A stretch of 64,000 bases of DNA, from contig NZ_QCXS01000002.1 in the NCBI RefSeq assembly GCF_003260015.1, positions 1,922,001-1,986,000 on the forward strand, written 5' to 3'. The position numbers were made by a program, and so were the translations under genes. Within the stretch, counting starts at the first letter, position 1. The number at the start of each line of letters is the position of its first letter. The stretch is from Nakamurella deserti. Lineage in GTDB: Bacteria > Actinomycetota > Actinomycetes > Mycobacteriales > Nakamurellaceae. Positions 52,806-61,604 of this stretch are shown here, one piece after another. Below the pieces are notes generated by a model that was not told where the DNA came from, ran no database searches, and worked only from the letters and a program-made list of their open reading frames with translations.

Positions 52806-53536
52806 GGTGCCGGCCGGGGGCCGAACGCGGCCGAGCCGAGTCGAACCTCGGTGGCCCCGGCCGCGACGGCGAGCTCGAGGTCGTCGCTCATCCCCATCGA
52901 CAGCACCGGCAGCACACCGGGCGTGGCGCGCGACCCGCCGGACAGCGCGCAGATCTCGTCCCGCAGCGACGCCAGCAGCCGGTAGCCGGCGGCGACCGCG
53001 TCCCGGTCCGGGGAGTTGAGGCCGACGGTCATCAGTCCCCGCAGGTGCAGCGCGTCGTGGGCGGCGATCGCCTCGACGAGGTCGAAGACCTGCTCCGGCG
53101 CCACCCCGGCCTTGCTGTCCTCCCCCGACACGTTGACCTGGGCGAGCACGTCGAGCCGGCGACGGTCGGCGGCGGCGCGGCGAGCCAGCTTGGCGGCGAG
53201 GTCGGCGGAGTCGACGGACTCGACGCAGTCGACCAGCGGCACCACCTGGTTGATCTTGTTGGACTGCAGGCGTCCGATGAAGTGCCGCCGGAACGGCACC
53301 CCGGCCAGCAGCGCGGCGAGTTCGTCGGCCTTGCCGGTGACCTCCTGCGCCCGGTTCTCCCCGATCAGGCCGAAGCCGGCCCGCACCGCCGCGGCGATGA
53401 GCGCCGGCGGCTGCGTCTTGGTGGCCAGCAGGATCTGCACGTCGGCCGGGTCGCGGCCCGCGGCGGTGGCCGCGGCGGCGACCCGGTCGCGGATGTCGGA
53501 CAGCCGCCGCAGCAGCGTCGGGTCGGGTTCGCTCAC
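52802..53536 (-). CDS. pyridoxal phosphate homeostasis protein (YggS/PLPBP family)
   Basis: A 244-residue single-domain PLP-binding barrel. The PLP lysine is K40 in LLATKTQPP. Other family motifs are FGLIGENRAQEV near residue 55, HFIGRLQSNKIN near 84, VNVSGEDSKAG near 134, GLMTVG near 164 and LSMGMSDDLELAVAAGATEVRLGSA (in part) near 212. It buffers PLP and affects amino-acid metabolism. The GTG start is seven bases after a TACAGT -10 box. Confidence 0.94.
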   Translation of the reverse strand: MSEPDPTLLRRLSDIRDRVAAAATAAGRDPADVQILLATKTQPPALIAAAVRAGFGLIGENRAQEVTGKADELAALLAGVPFRRHFIGRLQSNKINQVVPLVDCVESVDSADLAAKLARRAAADRRRLDVLAQVNVSGEDSKAGVAPEQVFDLVEAIAAHDALHLRGLMTVGLNSPDRDAVAAGYRLLASLRDEICALSGGSRATPGVLPVLSMGMSDDLELAVAAGATEVRLGSAAFGPRPAP

Positions 53537-53543
53537 CGCACCG

Positions 53544-53549
53544 ACTGTA
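53544..53549 (-). promoter_or_regulatory. -10 box (TACAGT) of leaderless yggS
   Basis: On the minus strand TACAGT ends seven bases before the yggS GTG. Confidence 0.6.
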
Positions 53550-53603
53550 GGAGGTGACCGGCCGGCGCGGGCACGCGACCGCGCCGCGGGCGCCCGGGTC
53601 GGC

Positions 53604-54425
53604 TCAGTCGCCCGGACGCAGGTGCCGGACGTCGGCCGCGGCGAAGGCCCGCCGCCCGGTGGGGGTGTCGACCTCCAGCGAACCGTCGACGGTGACGTCG
53701 CGGGCCACCCCGGTGACCGCGCCGCCGCCGGGGAGCTCCACCCGGACCGGGACGCCGAGGGTGGCGCAGACCTTCCGGTAGTCGTCCCGCAGGCCGCTCC
53801 GGTCGGGGTCGCCGGCCGCGGCGGTCCACCGGTCGAGCCGCAGCGCGAGGTCGTCGAGCACGGCCGCGGCGATCACCGCACGGTCCCACCGCGACGCCCC
53901 GGCCAGCAGCAGCGACGTGGCGTCGGGCCGCGGCAGCTCCTCGCGGCGCAGGGTGACGTTGAGCCCGAAGCCCACGACGACGCCGTCGGCGGTGGCCTCG
54001 GCGAGCAGACCCGCGCACTTCGCCCCGTCGACGAGCAGGTCGTTGGGCCACTTGAGCGACGTGTCCACGCCGGCGACGCGCCGCACGGCCGCGGCGAGGC
54101 TCAGACCGGTGAGCGCGCCGATCCAGCCGCGTCGCGGCACCGGCACGGTCGGCAGCGACAGCAGCACGCTCATGGTCAGGCCCGAGCCGGTGGGCGCGGT
54201 CCAGGTCCGGCCCAGGCGGCCCTTGCCGGCCCGCTGCAACTCGCTGATCAGCACCGTCCCGTCCGCCGCCCCGGACCGTGCCGCCGCGGCCAGATCGTCG
54301 TTGGTGGAACCGGTCTCGGCCACCGCCCGGATCGACCAGCGTCCGCGGGCGGTCGACGCGTCGCGCACCGCCGCGAGGTCGACCGGTCGCCGGGAGGCGG
54401 CCACCGCATCGTCGTCAGGGGTCAT
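53604..54425 (-). CDS. birA: biotin-[acetyl-CoA carboxylase] ligase
   Basis: A 273-residue class I biotin protein ligase that activates acyl-CoA carboxylase by attaching biotin. Visible are ETGSTNDDLAAAA near residue 37, the biotinyl-AMP loop GKGRLGRTWTAPTGSGL near 68 and LKWPNDLLVDGAKCAGLLAE near 123, plus a C-terminal SH3-like domain. There is no N-terminal DNA-binding domain, so it is not a repressor. It is one gene group away from accD, its likely client system. TAGGGT lies six bases before the ATG. Confidence 0.94.
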   Translation of the reverse strand: MTPDDDAVAASRRPVDLAAVRDASTARGRWSIRAVAETGSTNDDLAAAARSGAADGTVLISELQRAGKGRLGRTWTAPTGSGLTMSVLLSLPTVPVPRRGWIGALTGLSLAAAVRRVAGVDTSLKWPNDLLVDGAKCAGLLAEATADGVVVGFGLNVTLRREELPRPDATSLLLAGASRWDRAVIAAAVLDDLALRLDRWTAAAGDPDRSGLRDDYRKVCATLGVPVRVELPGGGAVTGVARDVTVDGSLEVDTPTGRRAFAAADVRHLRPGD

Positions 54426-54431
54426 GCGACG

Positions 54432-54437
54432 ACCCTA
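54432..54437 (-). promoter_or_regulatory. -10 box (TAGGGT) of leaderless birA
   Basis: On the minus strand TAGGGT ends six bases before the birA ATG; no ribosome binding site. Confidence 0.6.
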
Positions 54438-54679
54438 GGGCCGTGCCGGCGGGACCGGACACACCACGGTCCTCGCCCGCGTCCGTGCAGCGTGCCGCGG
54501 TCCTGCGACGCCCCCGCGCGACGCCTGCCGTGACCGCGCGCGACCGGCCGTGCCATTCTGGTCGCAACCGACGGAGGGAGGGCGCCCGTGCCCGGCAGTA
54601 CACGGCCGCGTCGCCGTCGCCGCCCCGGCGCCGTCCACGGCCACTCGCCCGCCCGGGCCCGACACGGGACGATACGTCG

Positions 54680-55318
54680 ATGACCACGTTCATCCTGGCC
54701 TCCGCCTCCCCGGCCCGGCGTGCGGTGCTGACCGCCGCCGGGATCGACCCCGAGGTGCGGGTGGCCAACCTCAACGAGGACAAACTGATCGCCGGCATGG
54801 CCGGTTCGGAGCCCGAGAAGATCGTCACCGAACTGGCCGTCGCCAAGGCCAGGGCGGTGATCCGGACGCTGGATCCGGCGTTGACCACCGACAGCGTCGT
54901 CGTCGCCTGCGACTCCATGCTGCGGATGGGCAAGTCGCTGCTCGGCAAGCCGCTCACCGTCGACCGCGCCCGGCTGTACTGGGACCAGATGTCCGGGCGC
55001 ACCGGCACCCTGCTGACCGGCCACGCCGCCGTGCGGATCGTCGACGGCACCACCGTCGCCACCGCCGACGGCTGCGAGTCGACCCAGATCCGCTTCGGCC
55101 GGCCCACGGAACCGGAGCTCGAGGCCTACCTGGCCAGCGGCGAGCCGCTGCAGGTCGCGGGTGCGTGCACGATCGACGGTCTCGGAGGCTGGTTCATCGA
55201 CGGGGTCGACGGCGACCCGTCCTCGGTGATCGGCATCTCGCTGCCGCTGACCCGCCGGCTGCTGGACCGGGTCGGCCTCCGGGTCACCGACCTGTGGCGC
55301 CCGCCGGACCCGGCATGA
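54680..55318 (+). CDS. maf: Maf-like nucleotide pyrophosphatase
   Basis: A 212-residue house-cleaning nucleotide pyrophosphatase. The start FILASASPARRAVLTAAGI is the Maf signature S-x-S-x-R-R. VVVACDSMLRMGKSLLGKPLT near residue 73 contains the catalytic D and the KP motif, and DPSSVIGISLPLTRRLL near 180 is the conserved end. It matches M. tuberculosis Rv3282 in order. GACGAT lies six bases before the ATG, and no ribosome binding site is present. Confidence 0.94.
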   Translation: MTTFILASASPARRAVLTAAGIDPEVRVANLNEDKLIAGMAGSEPEKIVTELAVAKARAVIRTLDPALTTDSVVVACDSMLRMGKSLLGKPLTVDRARLYWDQMSGRTGTLLTGHAAVRIVDGTTVATADGCESTQIRFGRPTEPELEAYLASGEPLQVAGACTIDGLGGWFIDGVDGDPSSVIGISLPLTRRLLDRVGLRVTDLWRPPDPA

Positions 55319-55340
55319 ACCTCCCCCGAAAGGTGTACCG

Positions 55341-55850
55341 ATGACCGTCCCACCCGGCGGACCCGACCCCACGGACCGGCCGCGGCCGTCCGTGCGGATC
55401 GGTGACGCCGAGCGCAACGCCGCCGCCGACGCCCTGCAGCAGCACCTGACCGCCGGGCGCCTGACCCTCGACGAGTACGCCGACCGGTCGGCGCTGGTGA
55501 TGAACGCCCGCACCCAGGACGAGGTGGACGAGGTCTTCGGGGACCTGCCGCCGGTGGTGGGTGCGCCGGGTGCCGCCGGCACCCCGGCGATCCGCAGCGC
55601 CACCGGCAGCGCCCTGGCCGGCGCGGCGGGGGTGCCGCCGGCGACCCGGGCCGGCGGCGGGCCGTCCAGGGCCCTGCTGCGCGGGTTGATGGGCGGGATG
55701 CCGATCATCGCGCTGCTGCTGTTCCTGGCGACCCGGCAGTGGTGGTTCTTCCTGCTGATCCCGCTGTCCTACGCGGTCCTCGGTCCGATGCTCAACAACA
55801 GCGACGACGGCAAGGGCGGTCCGGAGCTGGAGCGCGGCCCCGGTCGCTGA
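55341..55850 (+). CDS. DUF1707-domain membrane protein
   Basis: A 169-residue protein. Residues about 16-72 form the DUF1707 domain (VRIGDAERNAAADALQQHLTAGRL, in part; LDEYADRSALVMNARTQDE). A disordered A/G/P linker and a hydrophobic hairpin at about 118-150 follow. This architecture is common in actinobacteria and often links to envelope stress, but the role is unknown. GAAAGG lies upstream of the ATG. It starts 22 bases after maf and may be cotranscribed with it. Confidence 0.85.
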   Translation: MTVPPGGPDPTDRPRPSVRIGDAERNAAADALQQHLTAGRLTLDEYADRSALVMNARTQDEVDEVFGDLPPVVGAPGAAGTPAIRSATGSALAGAAGVPPATRAGGGPSRALLRGLMGGMPIIALLLFLATRQWWFFLLIPLSYAVLGPMLNNSDDGKGGPELERGPGR

Positions 55851-55910
55851 CGGCGGTCGGCTGCGCACGGCCCGGTGGGGACGGCTCCCGGGTCTGACAC
55901 GATGACGCGC

Positions 55911-57023
55911 ATGAGCACCGCTGTGGCCCGACCGTGGTACCTGACGTGGACGACCGTGGTGCCGGTGGTGGCCGCGGTCGCGCTGGCCGCCACCTACGGC
56001 CGCGACGTCGGCACGGTGGTCGTGGTGCTGGTCGGCCTGGTGCTCGCCGGCGCCGTGCTGGCGAGCGTGCACCACGCCGAGGTGATCGCGCACCGGGTGG
56101 GCGAGCCGTTCGGGTCGCTGGTGCTCGCGGTCGCGGTGACGGTGATCGAGGTCGGACTGATCCTCACCCTGATGTTGTCGGGTGGCCCGGAGACCTACTC
56201 GCTGGCCCGGGACACCGTCTTCGCCGCGGTGATGATCACCACCAACGGCATCCTCGGGTTGTCACTGCTGGTCGGGGCGGTGAAGCACCACATCGTGGTG
56301 TTCAACGCCGAGGGCACCGGCGCGGCGCTGGCCACGGTGGCGATGCTGGCCACCATGACGATGGTGCTGCCGTCGTTCACGTCGAGCGTGCCGGGACCGG
56401 AGTTCTCCTCCGCCCAGCTGACCTTCGCCGCGCTGGCGTCGCTCGTCCTCTACGGGGTCTTCGTGGCCACCCAGACCGTGCGGCACCGTGACTTCTTCCT
56501 GCCCGTCGACGACGAGGGCGGGGTCATCGACGAGAGCTCCGGCGAGCACCACGCCGCGCGGCCCTCCCCGCGGACCACGCTGCTGAGCCTCGGGCTGCTG
56601 GTGGTCGCGCTGGTGGCGGTGGTCGGGTTGGCCAAGGTCGAGTCGCCGGCCATCGAGGCCGGAGTGGCCGCGGTCGGCTTCCCACCGTCGTTCGTGGGGG
56701 TGGTGATCGCACTGCTGGTGCTGGCGCCGGAGACCCTCGCCGCCGTCCGGGCGGCCCGCCGCCGACGCATCCAGATCAGCCTGAACCTGGCGCTGGGCTC
56801 GGCCATCGCCAGCATCGGCCTGACCATCCCGGCCATCGCGGTCGCCACCATCTTCCTGGACGGGCCGCTGCTGCTCGGGCTCGGCTCCACCCAGCTGGTG
56901 CTGCTGGTGCTGACGATGATCGTCGGGGTCCTCACCGTGGTCCCCGGCCGCGCCACCCGCCTGCAGGGCGCGGTGCACCTGGTGCTGCTGGCGGCGTTCG
57001 TGTTCCTCGCCGTCAAGCCCTGA
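55911..57023 (+). CDS. chaA: calcium/cation:proton antiporter (ChaA-like, CaCA family)
   Basis: A 370-residue transporter with about 11 membrane segments. The two alpha-repeat motifs typical of this family are visible as [20 protein letters not shown] (near residue 64) and [20 protein letters not shown] followed by [16 protein letters not shown] (near 278-305). A charged cytoplasmic loop ([15 protein letters not shown]) separates the halves. It exports Ca2+, Na+ or K+ in exchange for protons. The ATG at 55911 is preferred, with CACGAT seven bases upstream; ATG 55902 is also in frame. Confidence 0.9.
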   Translation: MSTAVARPWYLTWTTVVPVVAAVALAATYGRDVGTVVVVLVGLVLAGAVLASVHHAEVIAHRVGEPFGSLVLAVAVTVIEVGLILTLMLSGGPETYSLARDTVFAAVMITTNGILGLSLLVGAVKHHIVVFNAEGTGAALATVAMLATMTMVLPSFTSSVPGPEFSSAQLTFAALASLVLYGVFVATQTVRHRDFFLPVDDEGGVIDESSGEHHAARPSPRTTLLSLGLLVVALVAVVGLAKVESPAIEAGVAAVGFPPSFVGVVIALLVLAPETLAAVRAARRRRIQISLNLALGSAIASIGLTIPAIAVATIFLDGPLLLGLGSTQLVLLVLTMIVGVLTVVPGRATRLQGAVHLVLLAAFVFLAVKP

Positions 57024-57132
57024 CCCCCGATCCGCGGTGCCCGGACCGGCTGCCGGAGCGTCCGGTTGGGTAGTCAGTCTCCGCACCGCCGGGGAGCACC
57101 TCCGGGCACCTCATGGACACCGGGAAAAACAC

Positions 57133-57927
57133 ATGAAGCTGGGTCACCGCCTCGCCGTCGAGTTCGTCGGCACCTTCTGGTTGGTCTTCGGCGGCTGCGG
57201 CTCGGCCGTACTGGCCGCCGAGGTCGCCGGGAAACCAGGTGTCGGCATCGGCCATCTGGGGGTGGCGCTGGCGTTCGGGCTCACCGTCCTGACGATGGCC
57301 TACGCCGTGGGCCACATCTCAGGGGGGCACTTCAACCCCGCGGTGACCGTCGGGCTGTTCCTGGGCAAGCGCTTCGGCGCCAAGGACGTGCTGCCCTACG
57401 TCGGCACCCAGGTCGTGGCCGCGATCGCCGCCGCCGGCCTGCTGTACGCGGTGGCCCGGGGTCGGAGCGGCTTCGAGACACCCTCGGGGCCGGGTGCCTT
57501 CGCCACCAACGGCTACGGCTCCAACTCCCCTGGCGGCTTCTCGCTGACCTCGGCGCTCATCGTCGAGGTGCTGCTGACCGCGGTGTTCGTCTTCATCGTC
57601 CTGGGCGTCACCGACCGCCGCGCCCCGAAGGGTTTCGGTCCGATCGCGATCGGTCTCGGCCTGACGCTGATCCACCTCGTCAGCATCCCGGTCACCAACA
57701 CCTCGGTGAACCCGGCCCGCTCGACCGGCCCGGCACTGTTCGTCGGTGGCGAGAGCCTCGGCCAGCTGTGGCTGTTCTGGCTGGCGCCGCTCCTCGGAGC
57801 GGCGATCGCCGGCCTGGCCTACCGGTACGTCACGGGCTCGACCGGCGGCGACGACACCCCTGAAGAGGCCCAGGTCATCGGGGGCGGGCGCACCGCCGGC
57901 AGCCGCCCGGCGCGCAAGCGCCGCTGA
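57133..57927 (+). CDS. aqpZ: aquaporin Z-like water channel
   Basis: A 264-residue MIP-family channel with six membrane spans. The two half-helices carry the NPA boxes: [14 protein letters not shown] near residue 62 and [14 protein letters not shown] near 195. The selectivity arginine follows the second NPA. Small residues and His at the arginine filter fit an orthodox water channel more than a glycerol facilitator. The C-terminal tail is basic. The upstream GGGAAA is a weak ribosome binding site. Confidence 0.95.
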   Translation: MKLGHRLAVEFVGTFWLVFGGCGSAVLAAEVAGKPGVGIGHLGVALAFGLTVLTMAYAVGHISGGHFNPAVTVGLFLGKRFGAKDVLPYVGTQVVAAIAAAGLLYAVARGRSGFETPSGPGAFATNGYGSNSPGGFSLTSALIVEVLLTAVFVFIVLGVTDRRAPKGFGPIAIGLGLTLIHLVSIPVTNTSVNPARSTGPALFVGGESLGQLWLFWLAPLLGAAIAGLAYRYVTGSTGGDDTPEEAQVIGGGRTAGSRPARKRR

Positions 57928-57931
57928 CCGC

Positions 57932-57948
57932 GGGCCGGCGCACGGCCC
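57932..57948. terminator. possible hairpin between aqpZ and lpdA
   Basis: GGGCCG (57932-57937) and CGGCCC (57943-57948) pair around loop GCGCA, between convergent stops. There is no T-tract. Confidence 0.4.
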
Positions 57949-57966
57949 GGGCACCCGCCCGCGGGC

Positions 57967-59376
57967 TCAGCCCAGGTCGCCGTCGAAGTGCATGAGCTGC
58001 CGCCCGATCTCGGTCAGCGACCCCGACAGCGACGGGTACACGCTGAAGCTGTATGCGAGGTTCTTCGCGGTCAGCCGGTTCTGGACCGCCATCGCGATGG
58101 GCAGGATGAGCTCGCTGGCGTCCGGGGCGACCACCACGCCGCCCACGACGATGCCGGTGGCGGGGCGGACGAAGAGCTTGACGAAGCCGTACTTCAGGCC
58201 GGTCATCTTGGCCCGGGCGTTGGTCGCCAGCGGCAGCATCAGCATCCGGCTGGGCACCACCCCGGCGTCGGCCTCGGCCTGGGAGATGCCGACGTTGGCG
58301 ATCTCCGGGTGGGTGAACACGTTGCCCGACACGGTCTTCAACCGCAGCGGCGGCACCCCGTCGCCGAGGTAGTGCCACATCGCGATCCGGCCCTGCATCG
58401 CGGCGACCGACGCGAGCATCAGCACCCCGGTGCAGTCACCGGCGGCGTAGATGCCGCTGACGTTGGTCCGCGACACCCGGTCGACGGGGATGAAGCCGCC
58501 GGGCCCGACGGTGACGCCCACCCGCTCCAGGCCGAGGTCGGCGGTGTTGGGGACCGACCCGACCGTCATCAGGGCGTGCGAGCCGCGCAGCACCTCACCG
58601 TCGGACAGCGTCACGACGACCTCGTCACCGTCGCGCACGACCGAGTCGGCGCGCGCGTTCTTGAGCAGCGTGACGCCGCGGTCGGCGAAGATGCCCTCGA
58701 TCACCCGGGCGGCGTCGGCGTCCTCGGTGGGCAGCACCCGGTCGCGGCTGGAGATCAGCGTGACCCGGACGCCCATCTCGCAGTAGGCCGACGCGAACTC
58801 CGCGCCGGTGACGCCGGAGCCGACGACGATGAGGTGCTCCGGCAGTTCCGGCAGGTCGTACACCTGCCGCCAGCTGAGGATGCGCTCGCCGTCGGGCACC
58901 GCCGACGGCAGCACCCGCGGGCTCGCGCCGGTGCCCACCAGCACGGCGTCGGCCTGCAGCAGGAACGGGTCGGCGCCGTCGTTGGGCGTGACCTCGACCA
59001 GGTGCACGGCCAGCCCGGCGGCGCCGTCGGCGAACCGGGCGCGGCCGTCGTGGATGGTGACACCCAGCGCGACGAGACCGTTGCGGATGTCCTGCGACTG
59101 CGCGGAGGCGAGCGTGTGGACGCGGTCGTGGACCCGCTTGAGGTCCATCCCGACGTCCTCGCCGGCCAGCACCACGCCCAGCCGCGCCGACTCGCGAACG
59201 GCGCTGCGGGCCCCGGCGGAGGCGATGAAGGTCTTGGACGGCACACAGTCGGACAGCACGCAGGCGCCACCGATCCCCGCATCCTCGATGAGCGTGACCT
59301 CCGCGCCGTACTGGGCGGCGACGAGCGCCGCCTCGTACCCCGCGGGGCCGCCCCCGATGATGACGATCCGGGCCAT
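57967..59376 (-). CDS. lpdA: LpdA-type NAD(P)H:quinone/disulfide flavoprotein reductase
   Basis: A 469-residue FAD enzyme of the pyridine-nucleotide disulfide reductase family. The FAD motif GGGPAGYEAA is at 8-17, a CxxxxC pair is at C39 and C44 (GGACVLSDCVPSKTF), and the NAD motif VVGSGVTGAEFASAYCEMG is near 180. The second FAD segment GIYAAGDCTG is near 310. The C-terminal HxxxxE dyad of true lipoamide dehydrogenases is replaced by VYPSLSGSLTE, so it is not a normal E3 enzyme. Position beside the GGCT-like and amidohydrolase genes matches M. tuberculosis Rv3303c. The ATG follows GGGGGAG. Confidence 0.92.
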   Translation of the reverse strand: MARIVIIGGGPAGYEAALVAAQYGAEVTLIEDAGIGGACVLSDCVPSKTFIASAGARSAVRESARLGVVLAGEDVGMDLKRVHDRVHTLASAQSQDIRNGLVALGVTIHDGRARFADGAAGLAVHLVEVTPNDGADPFLLQADAVLVGTGASPRVLPSAVPDGERILSWRQVYDLPELPEHLIVVGSGVTGAEFASAYCEMGVRVTLISSRDRVLPTEDADAARVIEGIFADRGVTLLKNARADSVVRDGDEVVVTLSDGEVLRGSHALMTVGSVPNTADLGLERVGVTVGPGGFIPVDRVSRTNVSGIYAAGDCTGVLMLASVAAMQGRIAMWHYLGDGVPPLRLKTVSGNVFTHPEIANVGISQAEADAGVVPSRMLMLPLATNARAKMTGLKYGFVKLFVRPATGIVVGGVVVAPDASELILPIAMAVQNRLTAKNLAYSFSVYPSLSGSLTEIGRQLMHFDGDLG

Positions 59377-59483
59377 GGTGGCTCCCCCTTTACTCGGCTG
59401 CATCCACCGTATCGCCCGCCGTCGGGTCGGCCCGTCGTCGTGGGCCGGGCCACAGCGTGCCCGGGGTGCGGGCGGTGGCCCGT

Positions 59484-59489
59484 TAGTCT
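59484..59489 (+). promoter_or_regulatory. -10 box (TAGTCT) of a leaderless transcript
   Basis: TAGTCT ends seven bases before the ATG at 59497. Confidence 0.6.
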
Positions 59490-59496
59490 CAGCGTC

Positions 59497-59949
59497 ATGG
59501 CCCTCTACGCCGCCTACGGCTCGAACATGGACCCGGCGCAGATGATGCAGCGCTGCCCGGCCAGCCCGCTCGCCGGCCACGGCTGGCTGCCCGGCTGGCG
59601 GCTCACCTTCGGCGGTGAGGACATGGGCTGGGAGGGTTCGCTGACCACCATCGTCGAGGACCCGGACAGCTCGGTCTTCGTCTCGCTGTACGACATCTCC
59701 GGCCCGGACGAGAAGACCCTCGACTCGTGGGAGGGCGCGGACATCGGGCTCTACACGAAGATCCGGCTGCGGGTGCAGACCCTGGACGGCGAGGAACTGG
59801 TCTGGCTGTACGTGCTGCAGGCCTACGAGGGCGGGCTGCCGTCCGCCCGCTACCTCGGGGTGATCGCCGAGGCCGCCGAGGTGGCCGGCGCCCCCGCCGA
59901 CTACGTCGCGGAGCTCCGCAGCCGGCCCTGCCGGTCCATCAGCAGCTGA
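59497..59949 (+). CDS. gamma-glutamylcyclotransferase-like (GGCT/AIG2) protein
   Basis: A 150-residue beta-barrel protein. The start LYAAYGSNMDPAQMMQRCP contains the YGSN substrate loop, and the catalytic acidic residue is plausible in the YDISGPDEKTLDSWEG stretch near residue 68. It could release pyroglutamate from gamma-glutamyl amines. It lies between lpdA and an amidohydrolase as in M. tuberculosis Rv3304. The mRNA seems leaderless. Confidence 0.87.
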   Translation: MALYAAYGSNMDPAQMMQRCPASPLAGHGWLPGWRLTFGGEDMGWEGSLTTIVEDPDSSVFVSLYDISGPDEKTLDSWEGADIGLYTKIRLRVQTLDGEELVWLYVLQAYEGGLPSARYLGVIAEAAEVAGAPADYVAELRSRPCRSISS

Positions 59950-59964
59950 CGCCCGGTCCGACGC

Positions 59965-61224
59965 TCAGCCCGGGGCCGGCCCCGCCAGCGTCCGCAGCGC
60001 GGCGTTGACCATGGTGCGGATCCCGACGGCGATGGCCCGCTCGTCGGCCTCGAAGTGCGGCGAGTGCAGGTCGACCTGCTGACGGACACCGTCCCAGACG
60101 CCCAGCCGGGCCAACGCCCCCGGGACGTGGTCGAGGTAGACGGCGAAGTCCTCGGCACCGGTCGACTGGTAGGTGTCGGCCAGACCCGCCACGCCCACCG
60201 CGTCCCGGATGCCACCGCTGAGCAGCTCGACCGAGCGCTCCTCGTTGACCACCGGGGGCACCCCGCGCAGGTAGGTCAGCTGGTGGTCCACCCGCAGCGG
60301 GGCCAGCAGTTCGGTGACGAGGTCGCGGATCAGCGCCTCGGCGATGTCCCACGACTCGCGCTGCATGATGCGCAGCGTCCCGCGCAGCAGACCCGACCGC
60401 GGGATGGCGTTCGGGGCCTCGCCCGCCCGCACCGCGCCCCACACCAGGATGGGCGCGCTGCGGGGATCCATCCGACGGCTGAGCATCCCGGGCAGGCCGG
60501 TGATGACGGTGCCCAGCGCGTAGATCAGGTCGGCGGTCAGGTGCGGGCGGGCGGTGTGTCCCCCGGAACCGGTCAGCCGCAGCTCGATGAGGTCGATGGT
60601 GGAGGTGATCGCGCCCAGCCGGATCCCGACCTCACCGACCGGCAGCCGGGGGTCGCAGTGCAGCGCGAAGATGCGTTCGACGTCGGCCACCGCACCGCTG
60701 GCCGCCACTCCGTACGCGCCGCCCGGCTGGGTCTCCTCGGCGGGCTGGAAGATCCCCCGGACCCGTCCGGGCAGTTCCGGCGCGGACTGCAGCGCCAGCA
60801 TCGCCCCCAGCAGCACGGTCTGGTGGACGTCGTGGCCGCAGGCGTGGCTGACGCCCGGCACGGTGGAGGCGAACGGCAGCCCGGACGCCTCCGGCAGTGG
60901 CAGCGCGTCGATGTCGGCGCGCAGCGCCACCGTGCGCACGCCGGGGCCGGACGGGCCGACGTCGCAGACCAGTCCGGTGCCGGTGGGCAGGATGCGGCTG
61001 TCGACACCGGAGCGTCCGAGCTGGCGGCGGAGGTAGGCGGTGGTGGCGAACTCGGAGTTGGAGATCTCCGGGTGGGCGTGCAGGTGCCGCCGCCAGGTCA
61101 GGATCTCGGGCATCCGGACGGCCAGGAAGGCGTCCAGCCACAGGGGTCCCCGGCCCTCCCCGAGATCGGGGACCTCGGCCGCCGAGGGCGCCGTCCGGAT
61201 CGTCCGTTCGGGAAGGACCGACAT
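59965..61224 (-). CDS. M20-family amidohydrolase (AmiA1-like)
   Basis: A 419-residue metal-dependent amidohydrolase cutting amide-linked small molecules such as N-acyl amino acids. Visible are the opening RRHLHAHPEISNSEF near residue 45, ALRADIDALPLPE near 100 (metal D), HACGHDVHQTVLLGAM near 127 and the catalytic FQPAEETQPGGAYG near 160. TGAEDFAVYLDHVPGALARLG near 360 holds the last ligand region. It matches M. tuberculosis Rv3305c. The physiological substrate is unknown. Confidence 0.92.
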   Translation of the reverse strand: MSVLPERTIRTAPSAAEVPDLGEGRGPLWLDAFLAVRMPEILTWRRHLHAHPEISNSEFATTAYLRRQLGRSGVDSRILPTGTGLVCDVGPSGPGVRTVALRADIDALPLPEASGLPFASTVPGVSHACGHDVHQTVLLGAMLALQSAPELPGRVRGIFQPAEETQPGGAYGVAASGAVADVERIFALHCDPRLPVGEVGIRLGAITSTIDLIELRLTGSGGHTARPHLTADLIYALGTVITGLPGMLSRRMDPRSAPILVWGAVRAGEAPNAIPRSGLLRGTLRIMQRESWDIAEALIRDLVTELLAPLRVDHQLTYLRGVPPVVNEERSVELLSGGIRDAVGVAGLADTYQSTGAEDFAVYLDHVPGALARLGVWDGVRQQVDLHSPHFEADERAIAVGIRTMVNAALRTLAGPAPG

Positions 61225-61341
61225 CGTCCGCCTCTCTCCGACCCGTGCACGTCCGGGCGACCCGCTGCCGGGGTGCCGCCGGACAGACTATGCCTGCCGA
61301 CGCGTTCGGCTCCGGCGGGGGCGGGCACGGTCGCCCGACGA

Positions 61342-61352
61342 AACGTCACGTT
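61342..61352. promoter_or_regulatory. 11-bp dyad AACGTCACGTT
   Basis: AACGT, a central C, then ACGTT, a perfect dyad 38 bases before the -10 box of the GGDEF-EAL gene. It could be a regulator site, but a dyad this short can arise by chance. Confidence 0.25.
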
Positions 61353-61389
61353 CGCCCGTCGGATGCGTTGCGCCGAACGGGCACTGTCC

Positions 61390-61395
61390 TAGGCT
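61390..61395 (+). promoter_or_regulatory. -10 box (TAGGCT) upstream of the GGDEF-EAL gene
   Basis: TAGGCT predicts transcription from about 61402, leaving a leader of about 200 bases to the GTG at 61605. Confidence 0.45.
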
Positions 61396-61604
61396 GTGAG
61401 GGTCAGATCGACAGGTCGGGTCGGGGCTCAGCCCCGGCGTCCGGACACCGGACCGCCCGCCACACGACGACCGTCGCCGCGTGCACGGTCCGGGCCGAAC
61501 GGATGGGAAGCCGTGCCGTCGTCCGAGCCGCCCGTCGCGCCGTCGCCACTCGTCCTCCCACCCGTCCGGCGGTTCCGACCCGTGTCCGAGCGGTCGGTCG
61601 TGCG

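Larger units (their letters stand above)
61225..61604. other. divergent control region between amidohydrolase and GGDEF-EAL gene
   Basis: About 380 bases. It holds an 11-bp dyad AACGTCACGTT at 61342-61352 and a TAGGCT -10 box on the plus strand at 61390-61395. The distal part contains an in-frame ATG at 61503, but the codons between it and 61605 lack the normal third-position bias. Confidence 0.5.

Noticed and set aside
61503-61604. N-terminal extension of the GGDEF-EAL protein from ATG 61503
   Set aside because: In frame, but the Arg/Ala-rich codons lack the usual third-position bias; kept only as an alternative start.
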